Shown in pieces: positions 5,647 to 13,294 of a DNA stretch of 17,893 nt. This stretch comes from DASZGI01 sp035938995 (GTDB taxonomy: Bacteria > Actinomycetota > Actinomycetes > Streptomycetales > Catenulisporaceae). Within the stretch, counting starts at the first letter, position 1. Every line of letters begins with the position of its first letter. The notes beneath the pieces were generated by a model. The model saw only the letters and a list, made by a program, of their open reading frames with translations, ran no database searches and was not told where the DNA came from. The DNA is taken from the NCBI RefSeq assembly GCF_035938995.1, contig NZ_DASZGI010000334.1:1-17893 (forward strand), in the 5' to 3' direction. The translations under genes and the position numbers were made by a program.

Positions 5647-6855
5647 ATGGCCATGACCGAGCTGCCCGGACACCACGTGCCGATCCGCCTTTGGGCGGAC
5701 CCCGCGACCGTGGAGCCTCAGGCACTCCAGCAGCTCTACAACGTCACCACGCTGCCTCAGGTCGCGGGCGTTGCGGTGATGCCTGACGTACACGTCGGGA
5801 TCGGCGCGACGGTCGGCTCAGTCATCGCGATGCGCGGCGCCGTGTGCCCGGCGGCGGTCGGCGTGGACATCGGCTGCGGTATGTCCGCCGTGCGCACCGC
5901 CCTGACCGCGTCCGACCTGCCCGACGACCTGTCACGGCTGCGTTCGCGGATCGAGGCGGCGATCCCGGTCGGGCGCGGCGCTCACGCGAGCGCGGTGGAC
6001 CCGACCCGTTTCCGCGGCTTCTCGGCGACCGGCTGGGCGGCGTTCTGGGCCCGGTTCGACTCGCTCGCGCCGCAGGTCAAGGCGCGGCGGGAGCGTGCGC
6101 TCGGGCAGATGGGGACGCTCGGCTCGGGAAACCACTTCATCGAGTTCTGCCTCGACGAGGAGGACCGGGTTTGGCTGATGCTGCACTCCGGGTCGCGCAA
6201 CATCGGCAAGGAGCTGGCCGAGCACCACATCGGCGTCGCGCGGTCGCTCGCCCACAACCAGGGCCTGGTCGACCACGACCTGGCGGTGTTCCTCCAGCAC
6301 ACCCCGCAGATGGAGGCGTACCGGGCCGATCTGTTCTGGGCGCAGGAGTACGCGCGGCTGAACCGGGCCGTGATGATGGCGCTGTTCCAGCAGGTCGTGC
6401 GCAAGGAGTTCGCGAAGGCGCGGGCCGGGAACGGCGCGGCGGCCTTCGACGAGGTCATTTCCTGCCACCACAACTATGTCGCCGAGGAGGAGTACGACGG
6501 CGAGCCCCTGCTGGTCACCCGTAAGGGCGCGATCCGGGCCGGGCACGGCGAGTACGGGATCATCCCGGGGTCGATGGGAACGCGCTCATACATCGTGCGC
6601 GGCCTCGGCAACGCCGCGGCGTTCAACTCCGCCTCGCACGGGGCCGGGCGGGCGATGAGCCGGGGCCGGGCCAAGAAGGTGTTCACCACGCGGGACCTGG
6701 AGCAGCAGACCGCAGGGGTGGAGTGCCGGAAGGACTCCGGGGTGCTGGACGAGATCCCGGGCGCGTACAAGCCGATCGAGCAGGTGATGGCGGCTCAGAC
6801 CGACCTGGTCGAGGTCGTCGCGCAGCTGCGGCAGGCGGTGTGCGTGAAGGGCTAG
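5647..6855 (+). CDS. rtcB: RtcB RNA-splicing ligase (3'-phosphate/5'-OH RNA ligase)
   Basis: 402-residue RtcB, the usual length for the bacterial form. It joins RNA 2',3'-cyclic or 3'-phosphate ends to 5'-hydroxyl ends using GTP and Mn2+. Metal ligands are present: D74 and C77 in VGVDIGCGM, H163 in LGSGNHFIEF, H180 in LMLHSGSRNIG and H274 in SCHHNYV. The histidine that is guanylated is H331 in SASHGAGRAMSRG. The conserved C-terminus DEIPGAYKPIEQVM is intact, so the enzyme should be active. ATG 5647 is chosen for its GGAGG; upstream ATG 5611 has no ribosome binding site, and ATG 5653 is an alternative. No rtcA, archease, Ro60/rsr or RtcR-type regulator is adjacent. Regulation may be through the structured leader at 5231-5646. 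Confidence 0.96.
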   Translation: MAMTELPGHHVPIRLWADPATVEPQALQQLYNVTTLPQVAGVAVMPDVHVGIGATVGSVIAMRGAVCPAAVGVDIGCGMSAVRTALTASDLPDDLSRLRSRIEAAIPVGRGAHASAVDPTRFRGFSATGWAAFWARFDSLAPQVKARRERALGQMGTLGSGNHFIEFCLDEEDRVWLMLHSGSRNIGKELAEHHIGVARSLAHNQGLVDHDLAVFLQHTPQMEAYRADLFWAQEYARLNRAVMMALFQQVVRKEFAKARAGNGAAAFDEVISCHHNYVAEEEYDGEPLLVTRKGAIRAGHGEYGIIPGSMGTRSYIVRGLGNAAAFNSASHGAGRAMSRGRAKKVFTTRDLEQQTAGVECRKDSGVLDEIPGAYKPIEQVMAAQTDLVEVVAQLRQAVCVKG

Positions 6856-6921
6856 GTGCGCGAAGCGCTTAAGCGCACCTGTCGGCCGTGCGGACGGATC
6901 AGCCGGCTGGGGGGCTGATCC
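6855..6921 (+). other. Two hairpins directly after rtcB
   Basis: GGTGCGC (6855-6861, overlapping the last base of the stop codon) pairs with GCGCACC (6873-6879). GGATCAGCC (6896-6904) pairs with GGCTGATCC (6913-6921) around eight bases. They precede the strong terminator at 6936 and may help 3'-end processing or stability. Confidence 0.6.
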
Positions 6922-6935
6922 GGCCCCGGCGAAGA

Positions 6936-6968
6936 GCGAAGGGCGGCGTCACGAACGCCGCCCTTCGC
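6936..6968. terminator. Strong bidirectional-type terminator between rtcB and the Ddn-like gene
   Basis: A perfect 14-bp stem, GCGAAGGGCGGCGT (6936-6949) with ACGCCGCCCTTCGC (6955-6968), closes a five-base loop. It lies between convergent genes, as expected for a shared terminator. No U-tract follows, which is common in actinobacteria. Confidence 0.8.
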
Positions 6969-7046
6969 GTGCTCGGCGGCCATTTACGTTCCGCCGTTTG
7001 AAACGGCACGCGAAGCGTCGCGCGCCGGCGCGTGCTGCACCTGCCG

Positions 7047-7496
7047 CTACTTCACCGGCTCAAGTACGACGATCGGGATCTCGCGGTCGGTGCGCGTCTG
7101 GTAGGCGTTGTAGTCCGGCCAGATCTGCGCCATCCGGTCCCACAGCCGCGCACGCTCCTCACCCTGCGCGACGCGCGCCCGCGCGGTCAGCTTCTCCGCT
7201 CCGACCTGGATACCGACCTCGGGGTGGTCGGCCAGGTTGAGGAACCAGGACGGGTGCTTCGGCGCGCCGCCCTTCGACGCCACGACGACGTAGTTGTCCC
7301 CGTCGCGGCCGTAGATCAGGGCCGTGCGGCGCCAAACCCCGGACTTGCGGCCGAGCACGGTCAGCAGCAGCGTCGGCACGCCTTCCTTCCACTCGTGCCC
7401 TTGCTCACCGCTGGACTCGACGTAGGCGCGGATGTGTTCGGCGACGAACGACGTCGGGCTGTCGACGACCTCGGCGGGATTGCGGTCCTCGCTCAC
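7047..7496 (-). CDS. Deazaflavin (F420)-dependent nitroreductase-family oxidoreductase (Ddn-like)
   Basis: 149-residue split-beta-barrel protein of the Ddn/FDOR-A type, which uses reduced F420 to reduce quinones, nitroimidazoles and other electrophiles. The family pattern is clear: LTVLGRKSGVWRRTALIYG (about 45-63), GGAPKHPSWFLNLADHPEV (about 76-94, F420 binding and core), and the C-terminal YNAYQTRTDREIPIVVLEP. The GTG at 7496 has GGAGGAG five bases upstream; the longer frame starting at 7586 lacks such a site and would add 30 unlike residues. It is divergent from a methyltransferase, with 142 bases between starts. Presence of F420 biosynthesis in the host is implied. Confidence 0.92.
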   Translation of the reverse strand: MSEDRNPAEVVDSPTSFVAEHIRAYVESSGEQGHEWKEGVPTLLLTVLGRKSGVWRRTALIYGRDGDNYVVVASKGGAPKHPSWFLNLADHPEVGIQVGAEKLTARARVAQGEERARLWDRMAQIWPDYNAYQTRTDREIPIVVLEPVK

Positions 7497-7560
7497 GGAT
7501 GCTCCTCCTTCTTGTGCGACGGCCATCGTAACCCCATGGGTGATCGCCCGCATTGTGATA

Positions 7561-7589
7561 CAGGTTTGCTCACCAGATGAGAACACCTG
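7561..7589. promoter_or_regulatory. Imperfect dyad between Ddn-like and methyltransferase genes
   Basis: CAGGTTTGCTC (7561-7571) and GAGAACACCTG (7579-7589) match as inverted repeats at 9 of 11 positions across seven bases. TTGCTC (7566-7571) and TACCGT (7591-7596) could be a + strand promoter with a 19-base spacer. On the minus strand TTCTCA and TATCAC with 17 bases fit a promoter for the Ddn-like gene. The dyad would overlap both, suggesting a shared operator; no regulator gene is adjacent. Confidence 0.45.
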
Positions 7590-7638
7590 CTACCGTCGAA
7601 TCGTGGCACCGCCCTCGGGGACGAAGGAGTCTGACACG

Positions 7639-8472
7639 ATGAACGGGAAGCCGGCCGTCTACACGCACGGTCACCACGAGTCTGTGCTGAGCTCTCACAC
7701 CTGGCGCACCGCCGAGAACTCCGCGAAGTACCTGCTGCCCCGTCTCGGGCCCGGCATGACGCTGCTCGACGTCGGCTGCGGACCAGGCACGATCACCGCC
7801 GACCTGGCCGCGCTGGTCGCCCCCGGCCGCGTGGTCGCGATCGACGCCGCGCCTAGTGTGCTCGAGCAGGCCGCGCGCCACGCCGCCGAGGTCGGCCTCG
7901 CCGACCGGATCGAGTTCGCAGTCGGCGACGTGTACGCGCTCGACTATCCCGACGGCTCCTTCGACGTCGTCCACGCCCACCAGGTTCTGCAGCACCTCGG
8001 CGACCCGGTGGCAGCGCTGCGCGAGATGCGGAGGGTCTGCGCGCCGGGCGGCATCGTCGCGGCCCGGGACAGCGACTACAGCGGTTGGTTCTGGTACCCA
8101 GCCTCGGCCGTGCTGGACGACTGGCTCGAGCTGTTCCAGACGGTGACACGGGCCAACGGCGGCGAGCCGAACGCGGGCAGACGGCTGCACGCTTGGGCGC
8201 GCGAGGCCGGATTCGCGCAGGTGACCGCCTCGGCCTCGGTCTGGTGTTTCACCGGGGCCGAGCGGGAGTGGTGGGGCCGGATGTGGGCGCGAAGGGTCAC
8301 GGAGTCCGACTTCGCCCGTAGCGCCGTGGCGGGAGGACACGCCGACGAGGCGGAGTTGGCGCGGCTGGCGGAGGGCTGGATCGCCTGGAGCACCGAGCCG
8401 GACGGATGGCTCGCGATCCCGCACGGCGAGATCACCGCGGCGAACGAGATTCACACTGGTCGCGTTGGGTGA
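7639..8472 (+). CDS. Class I SAM-dependent methyltransferase (UbiE-like)
   Basis: 277-residue methyltransferase. Motif I LLDVGCGPG is at 42-50, followed by VVAIDAA (65-71, acidic residue contacting the ribose), VGDVYALDYPDGSFDVVHAHQVLQHL (about 95-120, motifs II/post-II) and MRRVCAPGGIVAARD (130-144). This is the arrangement of UbiE/COQ5-like and related small-molecule methyltransferases. The SAM-binding half is conventional; the C-terminal half, rich in tryptophan, gives no substrate clue. ATG 7639 has GAAGGAG nine bases upstream. It is divergent from the Ddn-like gene, possibly co-regulated through the dyad, and ends 18 bases from the convergent SWIM gene. Confidence 0.92.
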   Translation: MNGKPAVYTHGHHESVLSSHTWRTAENSAKYLLPRLGPGMTLLDVGCGPGTITADLAALVAPGRVVAIDAAPSVLEQAARHAAEVGLADRIEFAVGDVYALDYPDGSFDVVHAHQVLQHLGDPVAALREMRRVCAPGGIVAARDSDYSGWFWYPASAVLDDWLELFQTVTRANGGEPNAGRRLHAWAREAGFAQVTASASVWCFTGAEREWWGRMWARRVTESDFARSAVAGGHADEAELARLAEGWIAWSTEPDGWLAIPHGEITAANEIHTGRVG

Positions 8473-8490
8473 CCGGGGCGGCGGCGAGGC

Positions 8491-9291
8491 TCAGCTGCGC
8501 CGCGCGAGCGCCTGGTAGGCCGGGCGCAGCAGGTCCCGCACGTCGCGGCCCTCGACCTCGACGCCGACCGGTCCGAGGCGGTCGAGGATCGCCCCGACCG
8601 GCGCGGCGGTTGCATCAGGGTTCGTGTGCGGCGGCGCGGCCGGAAGCGGCGCGGGCAGCCGGGCCGCGCAGCTCCAATAGTGGTCGACGAGCTCGGCCAG
8701 CGCGGGCTCCTGCAGCCGACCGTCAGCCTCCTGCCACGCCTCCTCGTCGCGCAGTTCCTCGATCCGCCGCAGCAACTTCGCCCGGTCGCGCCCGCGCCAG
8801 GCGGTCATGGCGAACGGGTCCTCGTCGAAGAGCTCCGCCAGGATGTAACAGACCGCTGCGACGTGCTTGCACGGACGCATCATGTCAGGGCACGTGCAGT
8901 CGGTGCCGAACTCGCGGCGCACCGGGAAGAAGGTCAGATTGCACGCGGCGAAGACGTCTTCGATGCGCTCGGGCATCCGCCCGTCGAGCAGCGTCGCGGC
9001 GTACTCGGCGCTGCCAGCCAGCGCCCGCGCGACCCGCTCCCACTGCTCCGGAGTGTAGACATTGATATTGAGCAGCACGCTATACGGCTTGCGGCGGCTG
9101 CCCTGCACACTGGCCGCGACCTCGCCGGGTCGCACCGAGAGCTCGAGCACGTTGCCGGCCCGCGCGTAGGTGCGACCACGGCTCATCCGGGGGCCGTGCC
9201 CCATCCCTTCGAGCACTGCGATGAACCGCTGCGACCACCACGTCCCGCCGATCGGTCCACGCCGCGTGCGGGCCGCGATCCCGTCAGGCAT
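8491..9291 (-). CDS. SWIM zinc-finger protein
   Basis: 266-residue protein with the SWIM motif CxCx(n)CxH: C132, C134, C141 and H143 (CTCPDMMRPCKH). The N-terminus GTWWSQRFIAVLEGMGHGPRMSRGRTYARAG and VQGSRRKPYSV is the conserved entry segment of bacterial SWIM proteins encoded beside SNF2 helicases. The Zn motif may bind DNA or protein. The start ATG 9291 is chosen because GGAGG lies eight bases upstream; the in-frame GTG at 9300 would be too close to it. It is 60 bases downstream of the SNF2 gene on the same strand, so probably one operon and one complex. The C-terminal third is low-complexity Pro/Ala rich, then charged. Confidence 0.92.
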   Translation of the reverse strand: MPDGIAARTRRGPIGGTWWSQRFIAVLEGMGHGPRMSRGRTYARAGNVLELSVRPGEVAASVQGSRRKPYSVLLNINVYTPEQWERVARALAGSAEYAATLLDGRMPERIEDVFAACNLTFFPVRREFGTDCTCPDMMRPCKHVAAVCYILAELFDEDPFAMTAWRGRDRAKLLRRIEELRDEEAWQEADGRLQEPALAELVDHYWSCAARLPAPLPAAPPHTNPDATAAPVGAILDRLGPVGVEVEGRDVRDLLRPAYQALARRS

Positions 9292-9351
9292 CCTCTCCAC
9301 CTCCTGGCGACGCCTCTATCCCGTCTTCCCTGTTCAGCCCTACCACTGCCG

Positions 9352-12300
9352 CTACTCCACGACCGCGTCGTCGGCCAGGCGCACCACGTCGCGCAGCTGC
9401 GCGACGGACAGCTCGGTCATCCAACCCTCGCCGCTGCCGACGATCCGCTCCGCCAGATCGCGCTTGTCCTCGATCACCTGGTCGATCCGCTCCTCCAGGG
9501 TGCCCGCGCACATCAGCTTGCGAACCTGGACGTCGCGGCGCTGGCCGATCCGGAACGCCCGGTCGGTGGCCTGGTCCTCGACCGCCGGGTTCCACCACCG
9601 GTCCACGTGCACGACGTGGTTCGCGGCGGTCAGGTTGAGGCCCACTCCCCCGGCCTTGAGGGAGAGGACGAACAGCGGCGGCCCGTCCGGCTCCTCGAAG
9701 CGTCGCACCATCGCGTCGCGGGACCGCTTGGGCACGCCGCCGTGCAGGAACGCCACCTCGCGCCCGAACCGCTCGGCCAGGTGGCCGCGCAGCATCGTGC
9801 CGAACTCCGCGTACTGGGTGAACAGCAGCGCCCGCTCCCCGGCGGCCAGCACCTCGTCGCAGAGCTCTTCAACCCGGGCCAGCTTCCCGGAACGGCCTGG
9901 CAGCCGGGAGCCGTCCTTGAGGAAGTGCGCGGGGTGGTTGCAGATCTGCTTGAGCCGGGTGAGCATCGCCAGCACCAGGCCGCGCCGAGCGATGCCCTCA
10001 GCCTCCGCGATCTCCCGCAGCAGCTCGTCGACAGTGGCCTGATAGAGCGAGGCCTGCTCCTTGGTGAGGTTGCACAGCACCTTCATCTCGACCTTGGCGG
10101 GCAGGTCGTCGATGATCGCCGGGTCGGTCTTCTCGCGGCGCAGCACGAACGCCCCGGTGGTCCGGCGCAGACGCGCGGCGGCGCGCTCGTCCCCGTCCCT
10201 CTCGATCGGGCGGGCGAAGCGCTCGCGGAAGGACTCGGCGGTGCCGAGCAGGCCGGGGTTGGCGAACTCCATGATCGCCCACAAGTCGGCCAATCGATTC
10301 TCCACCGGGGTGCCGGTCAGCGCGACGCGATGCGGGGCGGGCAGCGAGCGCACCGCGCGGGCCTGTTTCGTCGCAGCGTTCTTGATCGCCTGCGCCTCGT
10401 CGACGACGACCCGATGCCATGGCACGGTGGCGAGCTGCTCGCGGTCGCGCAGCGCCAAGCCGTACGTCGTGATCACCAGCTGCGCGCCCTCGACCGCGTC
10501 GCGGAACTCGGCGCCGGAGAGCCGCTCGGCGCCGTGGTGTACGTGTACTGACAACTCCGGAGTGAATCGCCCGGCCTCCCGCTGCCAGTTGGCGACCAGT
10601 GACATCGGGCAGATCAGCAGCGTGGGGGCGGCGGCCGCGGCCTCGTCCGCGCGCTCCGCTTCGAGCAGCGCGAGGATCTGGACGGTCTTGCCGAGGCCCA
10701 TCGAATCGGCGAGCACCGCACCGAGTCCGATCTTCTCCATGAAGGAGAGCCAGCCGACGCCGCGCTCCTGGTATGGGCGCAGAACGGCGTGCATCCCGGG
10801 TGGGGCCGGCATCGGAGCGCACCGCAGATCCGGCGCGTCGGAGAGCAGGTCGCCGAGCCATCCGCCCGCCTCGACGCGCTCGAGTGGCAGCGCGTCGATG
10901 GCGTCATCGTCCAGGAGCGGGCCGGGCGCCGCGGATCCGGCGTCGAGGGCTGCAGGACCGAACATCGCCGCACGCAGGAACTCTCCGGCACGCAGCGTGC
11001 CCCCGCGCCGGTCGCCCAGCGCCTTGAGCCCGGCCGACAGCTTGTCCCGGTCGACCTCGACCCATTTGCCGCGCAGCTGGACCAGCCCGCTCTTCGCGTC
11101 GGCCAGCGCGCGGAACTCGTCGTCGGTCAGCTTCTGGCCGCCGAGCGAGACCTCCCAGCGGTAGTCGACGAGGTCATCGAGGCCGAACCCGGACTGCTTG
11201 CGCACCATGCCGGGCTGTTCGGCCTTTTCCTGCTCGCGTGCGGGCGCGCCGGTCAGCGTCAGGGCGAGCTCCGCGCGCCCGGCGGACCACCAGGACGGGA
11301 GCAGGACGCCGAAGCCGTTTCCGGCCAGGGCCGGGGCGATGCGGGTGAGAAAGTCGTACGCGCCGTCATCGTCGAGCACGACTTCGGTCGGCGCGGGTTG
11401 CCGCAGCGCGAGGCCGAGCGCGGGGAAGACTCGCGAGGCCCGCCCGAGTCCGGCGAGCAGATCCTGGCGCGGCTGTGCACCGGCCGCGCGCAGCAGCCGA
11501 GCCGCGCCCTTGCGCCGCCACACCTCGTCGGCGGACGCGAGCAGCGAAGGATCCTCCGTCGACTGAAGCAGCAGTTCGACGACCCACCGCGAGCCGATGC
11601 CCGCGATTCCGGGCCGCCTGCTGGCCGGATCCGAGGCCTCATCCGCATCTTCGATCTCTGCGCCCGACGCGATCGGGTATTCCAGCCCGGCTGGTTCGTC
11701 CGGAGCGACCAGCCTGAAGCAGGTGCGTACGGGCCCTGTGACAGTTCGGTAATGCTCGCGCCAGTCCGCCAGGTCTTGGGCGAATCGAGCGGCGGCGCGC
11801 TCGTCCAGCTCGTCTAGATCGAGCCGTCCACCGGACGCGGCGGCGAGCGCGTCGAGCCAGAGGGCTGCGGCGCTCGGCTTCATCCGGCTGCGCAACGAAC
11901 GAACGGGCGTGAGCGGCTCGCCGTGCAGACCGTGCGGACCGGTGAGCGCCGCTGCGGCGTAGGCGTCGACGAGCGCCCCAACCGCTCCGTCGAGCACATC
12001 CGCGGCAACCCGGCCGACCGGCTCGGCACCCAACTGCTGGGCGCGGAAGACCGGCGGCATCGCGTCGATCAGAGCTTTGCGATGTGCGGCGGTTTCCAGC
12101 GAGTAGGCAGGGCGCCAGGACGCGCGATAGGCGCCTGTGTCCTCGTCATGCTCCACCTCGGGCAGAACTTCGCCGCGCCGCACCAGCGCGTCGGCGAACT
12201 GCGCGACGGCGGCGGCGTAGCGGACGGTGTCGGCCAAGGGGATGTCCGTCTCGGCCCCGGACGCATCGAACGTGGCCAGCCGGTCGCCCTCGAGAGCGGC

Positions 12301-12726
12301 GAGCAATGCGGCGCCGTCGCGTGGCCCAAGCGCGACGGTCGGCACGATCCACGCACGCAACGCGTCGGCCTCCGCTTCCAGGCCGTCCGCGAGAAAGCGC
12401 GCGAAGCTGAGGGACGGGGCCGGGCCGCGCAGGTGCGAGGGCAGGGCCAGCGGGACGCTACCGCGCAGGTCTGCGCCCGATGTGGCGGCAGCAATGTCGC
12501 CACCCGCGGCGGCTAGCAGAGCTGCGACAACCGCCGGCTCGGCCGCGAACGGATGCCGCGCGAGCCTTCCGGGCAGTTCCGGCCGGCCGGAGCCGCCGTT
12601 CTCGGCCGCGATCTGCTCCGCAGCACCGCCTTGCTCCGCCCAGCCGTCCGTGAGCGGGCGGCCGGAATCCTCGGCCCACAGCTCCCAGGAACCAGCCTCA
12701 GTAAACAGGGCGTGCAGTACGTACAC
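9352..12726 (-). CDS. SNF2-family DEAD/DEAH-box helicase (HepA-like)
   Basis: 1124-residue Swi2/Snf2 ATPase. The N-terminal ~600 residues match the SNF2-associated region found in bacterial members. The ATPase core has motif I DSMGLGKTV (K680), motif II DEAQ (D776-E777), motif III ALTGTPVENRLADLW (about 802-816), then RecA2 with LLFTQYAEF, GGVGLNLTAANHVVHVDRWWNP and ATDRAFRIGQ (motif VI, about 1050-1060). All nucleotide-contacting motifs are intact. It translocates on dsDNA and remodels nucleoprotein; the bacterial role is uncertain, with DNA repair, transcription recycling and defence all proposed for relatives. The GTG start has GAGGAG about 11 bases upstream; an ATG closer to that site is out of frame. 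It is paired with the SWIM protein. Confidence 0.95.
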   Translation of the reverse strand: MYVLHALFTEAGSWELWAEDSGRPLTDGWAEQGGAAEQIAAENGGSGRPELPGRLARHPFAAEPAVVAALLAAAGGDIAAATSGADLRGSVPLALPSHLRGPAPSLSFARFLADGLEAEADALRAWIVPTVALGPRDGAALLAALEGDRLATFDASGAETDIPLADTVRYAAAVAQFADALVRRGEVLPEVEHDEDTGAYRASWRPAYSLETAAHRKALIDAMPPVFRAQQLGAEPVGRVAADVLDGAVGALVDAYAAAALTGPHGLHGEPLTPVRSLRSRMKPSAAALWLDALAAASGGRLDLDELDERAAARFAQDLADWREHYRTVTGPVRTCFRLVAPDEPAGLEYPIASGAEIEDADEASDPASRRPGIAGIGSRWVVELLLQSTEDPSLLASADEVWRRKGAARLLRAAGAQPRQDLLAGLGRASRVFPALGLALRQPAPTEVVLDDDGAYDFLTRIAPALAGNGFGVLLPSWWSAGRAELALTLTGAPAREQEKAEQPGMVRKQSGFGLDDLVDYRWEVSLGGQKLTDDEFRALADAKSGLVQLRGKWVEVDRDKLSAGLKALGDRRGGTLRAGEFLRAAMFGPAALDAGSAAPGPLLDDDAIDALPLERVEAGGWLGDLLSDAPDLRCAPMPAPPGMHAVLRPYQERGVGWLSFMEKIGLGAVLADSMGLGKTVQILALLEAERADEAAAAAPTLLICPMSLVANWQREAGRFTPELSVHVHHGAERLSGAEFRDAVEGAQLVITTYGLALRDREQLATVPWHRVVVDEAQAIKNAATKQARAVRSLPAPHRVALTGTPVENRLADLWAIMEFANPGLLGTAESFRERFARPIERDGDERAAARLRRTTGAFVLRREKTDPAIIDDLPAKVEMKVLCNLTKEQASLYQATVDELLREIAEAEGIARRGLVLAMLTRLKQICNHPAHFLKDGSRLPGRSGKLARVEELCDEVLAAGERALLFTQYAEFGTMLRGHLAERFGREVAFLHGGVPKRSRDAMVRRFEEPDGPPLFVLSLKAGGVGLNLTAANHVVHVDRWWNPAVEDQATDRAFRIGQRRDVQVRKLMCAGTLEERIDQVIEDKRDLAERIVGSGEGWMTELSVAQLRDVVRLADDAVVE

Positions 12727-12756
12727 GGCGGGGCATGCTCCTCAGCTGCACCACTT

Positions 12757-12774
12757 GAGTACCGAAAAGAGTAC
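12757..12774. repeat. GAGTAC direct repeats upstream of the SNF2 gene
   Basis: GAGTAC occurs at 12757-12762 and 12769-12774, a 12-base spacing (about one helical turn), in an unusually A-rich 24 bases for this genome, just upstream of the SNF2 start. It may be a regulator binding site, but no promoter boxes were clear. Confidence 0.3.
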
Positions 12775-12811
12775 AAAATCCCAGCTTAGTCGAGCCGGGA
12801 GCCCTCCTCGG

Positions 12812-13117
12812 TCACTCGTCGCGATTCGCTAGAAGCCGCTCGACGGTGGCGACCTTCGTGGTGAGCGCGTCGGCCACGCCGGGCCGGATGTCCGCCTTGA
12901 GCACCAGGCTCACCCGCCCCGCGCCCACCGCCTGCACCGCCTCGCAGGCGCGTTTGACCACGTCGAGGACCTCGTCCCAGTCGCCCTCGAGTGTGGTGAA
13001 CATCGCATCGGTGCGATTGGGCAGCCCTGACTCGCGGACGACCCGGACCGCGTCCGCGACGTACGCGCCGACGTCCTCCCCGACTCCGATGGGTGTGACC
13101 GAGAACGCGACCAACAT
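12812..13117 (-). CDS. MTH1187/YkoF-like thiamine-binding protein
   Basis: 101-residue protein of the DUF77 family, small ferredoxin-like folds that bind thiamine or its phosphates as tetramers. It has the opening MLVAFSVTPIG (beta strand 1), conserved VRVVRESGLPNRTDAMFTTLEGDWDEV (about 26-52) and SLVLKADIRPG (about 70-80). Length and motif order fit the whole family, so the gene is complete. GGGAGGTC lies six bases before the ATG. It stands 85 bases upstream of the SNF2 gene on the same strand; a functional link is not obvious. No TPP riboswitch was recognised near it. Confidence 0.85.
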   Translation of the reverse strand: MLVAFSVTPIGVGEDVGAYVADAVRVVRESGLPNRTDAMFTTLEGDWDEVLDVVKRACEAVQAVGAGRVSLVLKADIRPGVADALTTKVATVERLLANRDE

Positions 13118-13209
13118 CTAGATGACCTCCCGTTACCGCCTCAGCTGACCGATTCCACCCAACCAGACACGGCGACCGAACGGACCGCCGGGGTCGGCGG
13201 CACGCGGAC

Positions 13210-13260
13210 GGCCCGCCGGTCGAGTTATCGTCAGTTCGACGCCAACTGAACGGGCGGGCC
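13210..13260 (-). terminator. Compound hairpin after the S53 peptidase gene
   Basis: Outer arms GGCCCGCC (13210-13217) and GGCGGGCC (13253-13260) enclose an inner stem TCAGTT (13231-13236) and AACTGA (13244-13249). It lies 35 bases after the S53 stop and separates this gene from the thiamine-binding gene, so it probably terminates the S53 transcript. Confidence 0.55.
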
Positions 13261-13294
13261 GCCAAAGGGTGTTAGTCGGTTCAGCGCGTCAGAA

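Noticed and set aside
4709..5725. 338-codon minus-strand frame
   Set aside because: It is antisense to the methyltransferase gene and the rtcB leader; no conserved motif seen.
8626..10551. 641-codon open frame on the + strand
   Set aside because: It lies antisense to the SWIM and SNF2 genes, whose motifs are unmistakable; its composition is that of a GC-rich shadow frame.
12727..12811. TPP riboswitch near the thiamine-binding gene
   Set aside because: The gap is downstream of that gene and too short; no thi-box sequence is recognisable there or upstream.
12786..13265. 159-codon minus-strand frame
   Set aside because: It overlaps the thiamine-binding gene in another frame and consists mostly of arginine and glycine.
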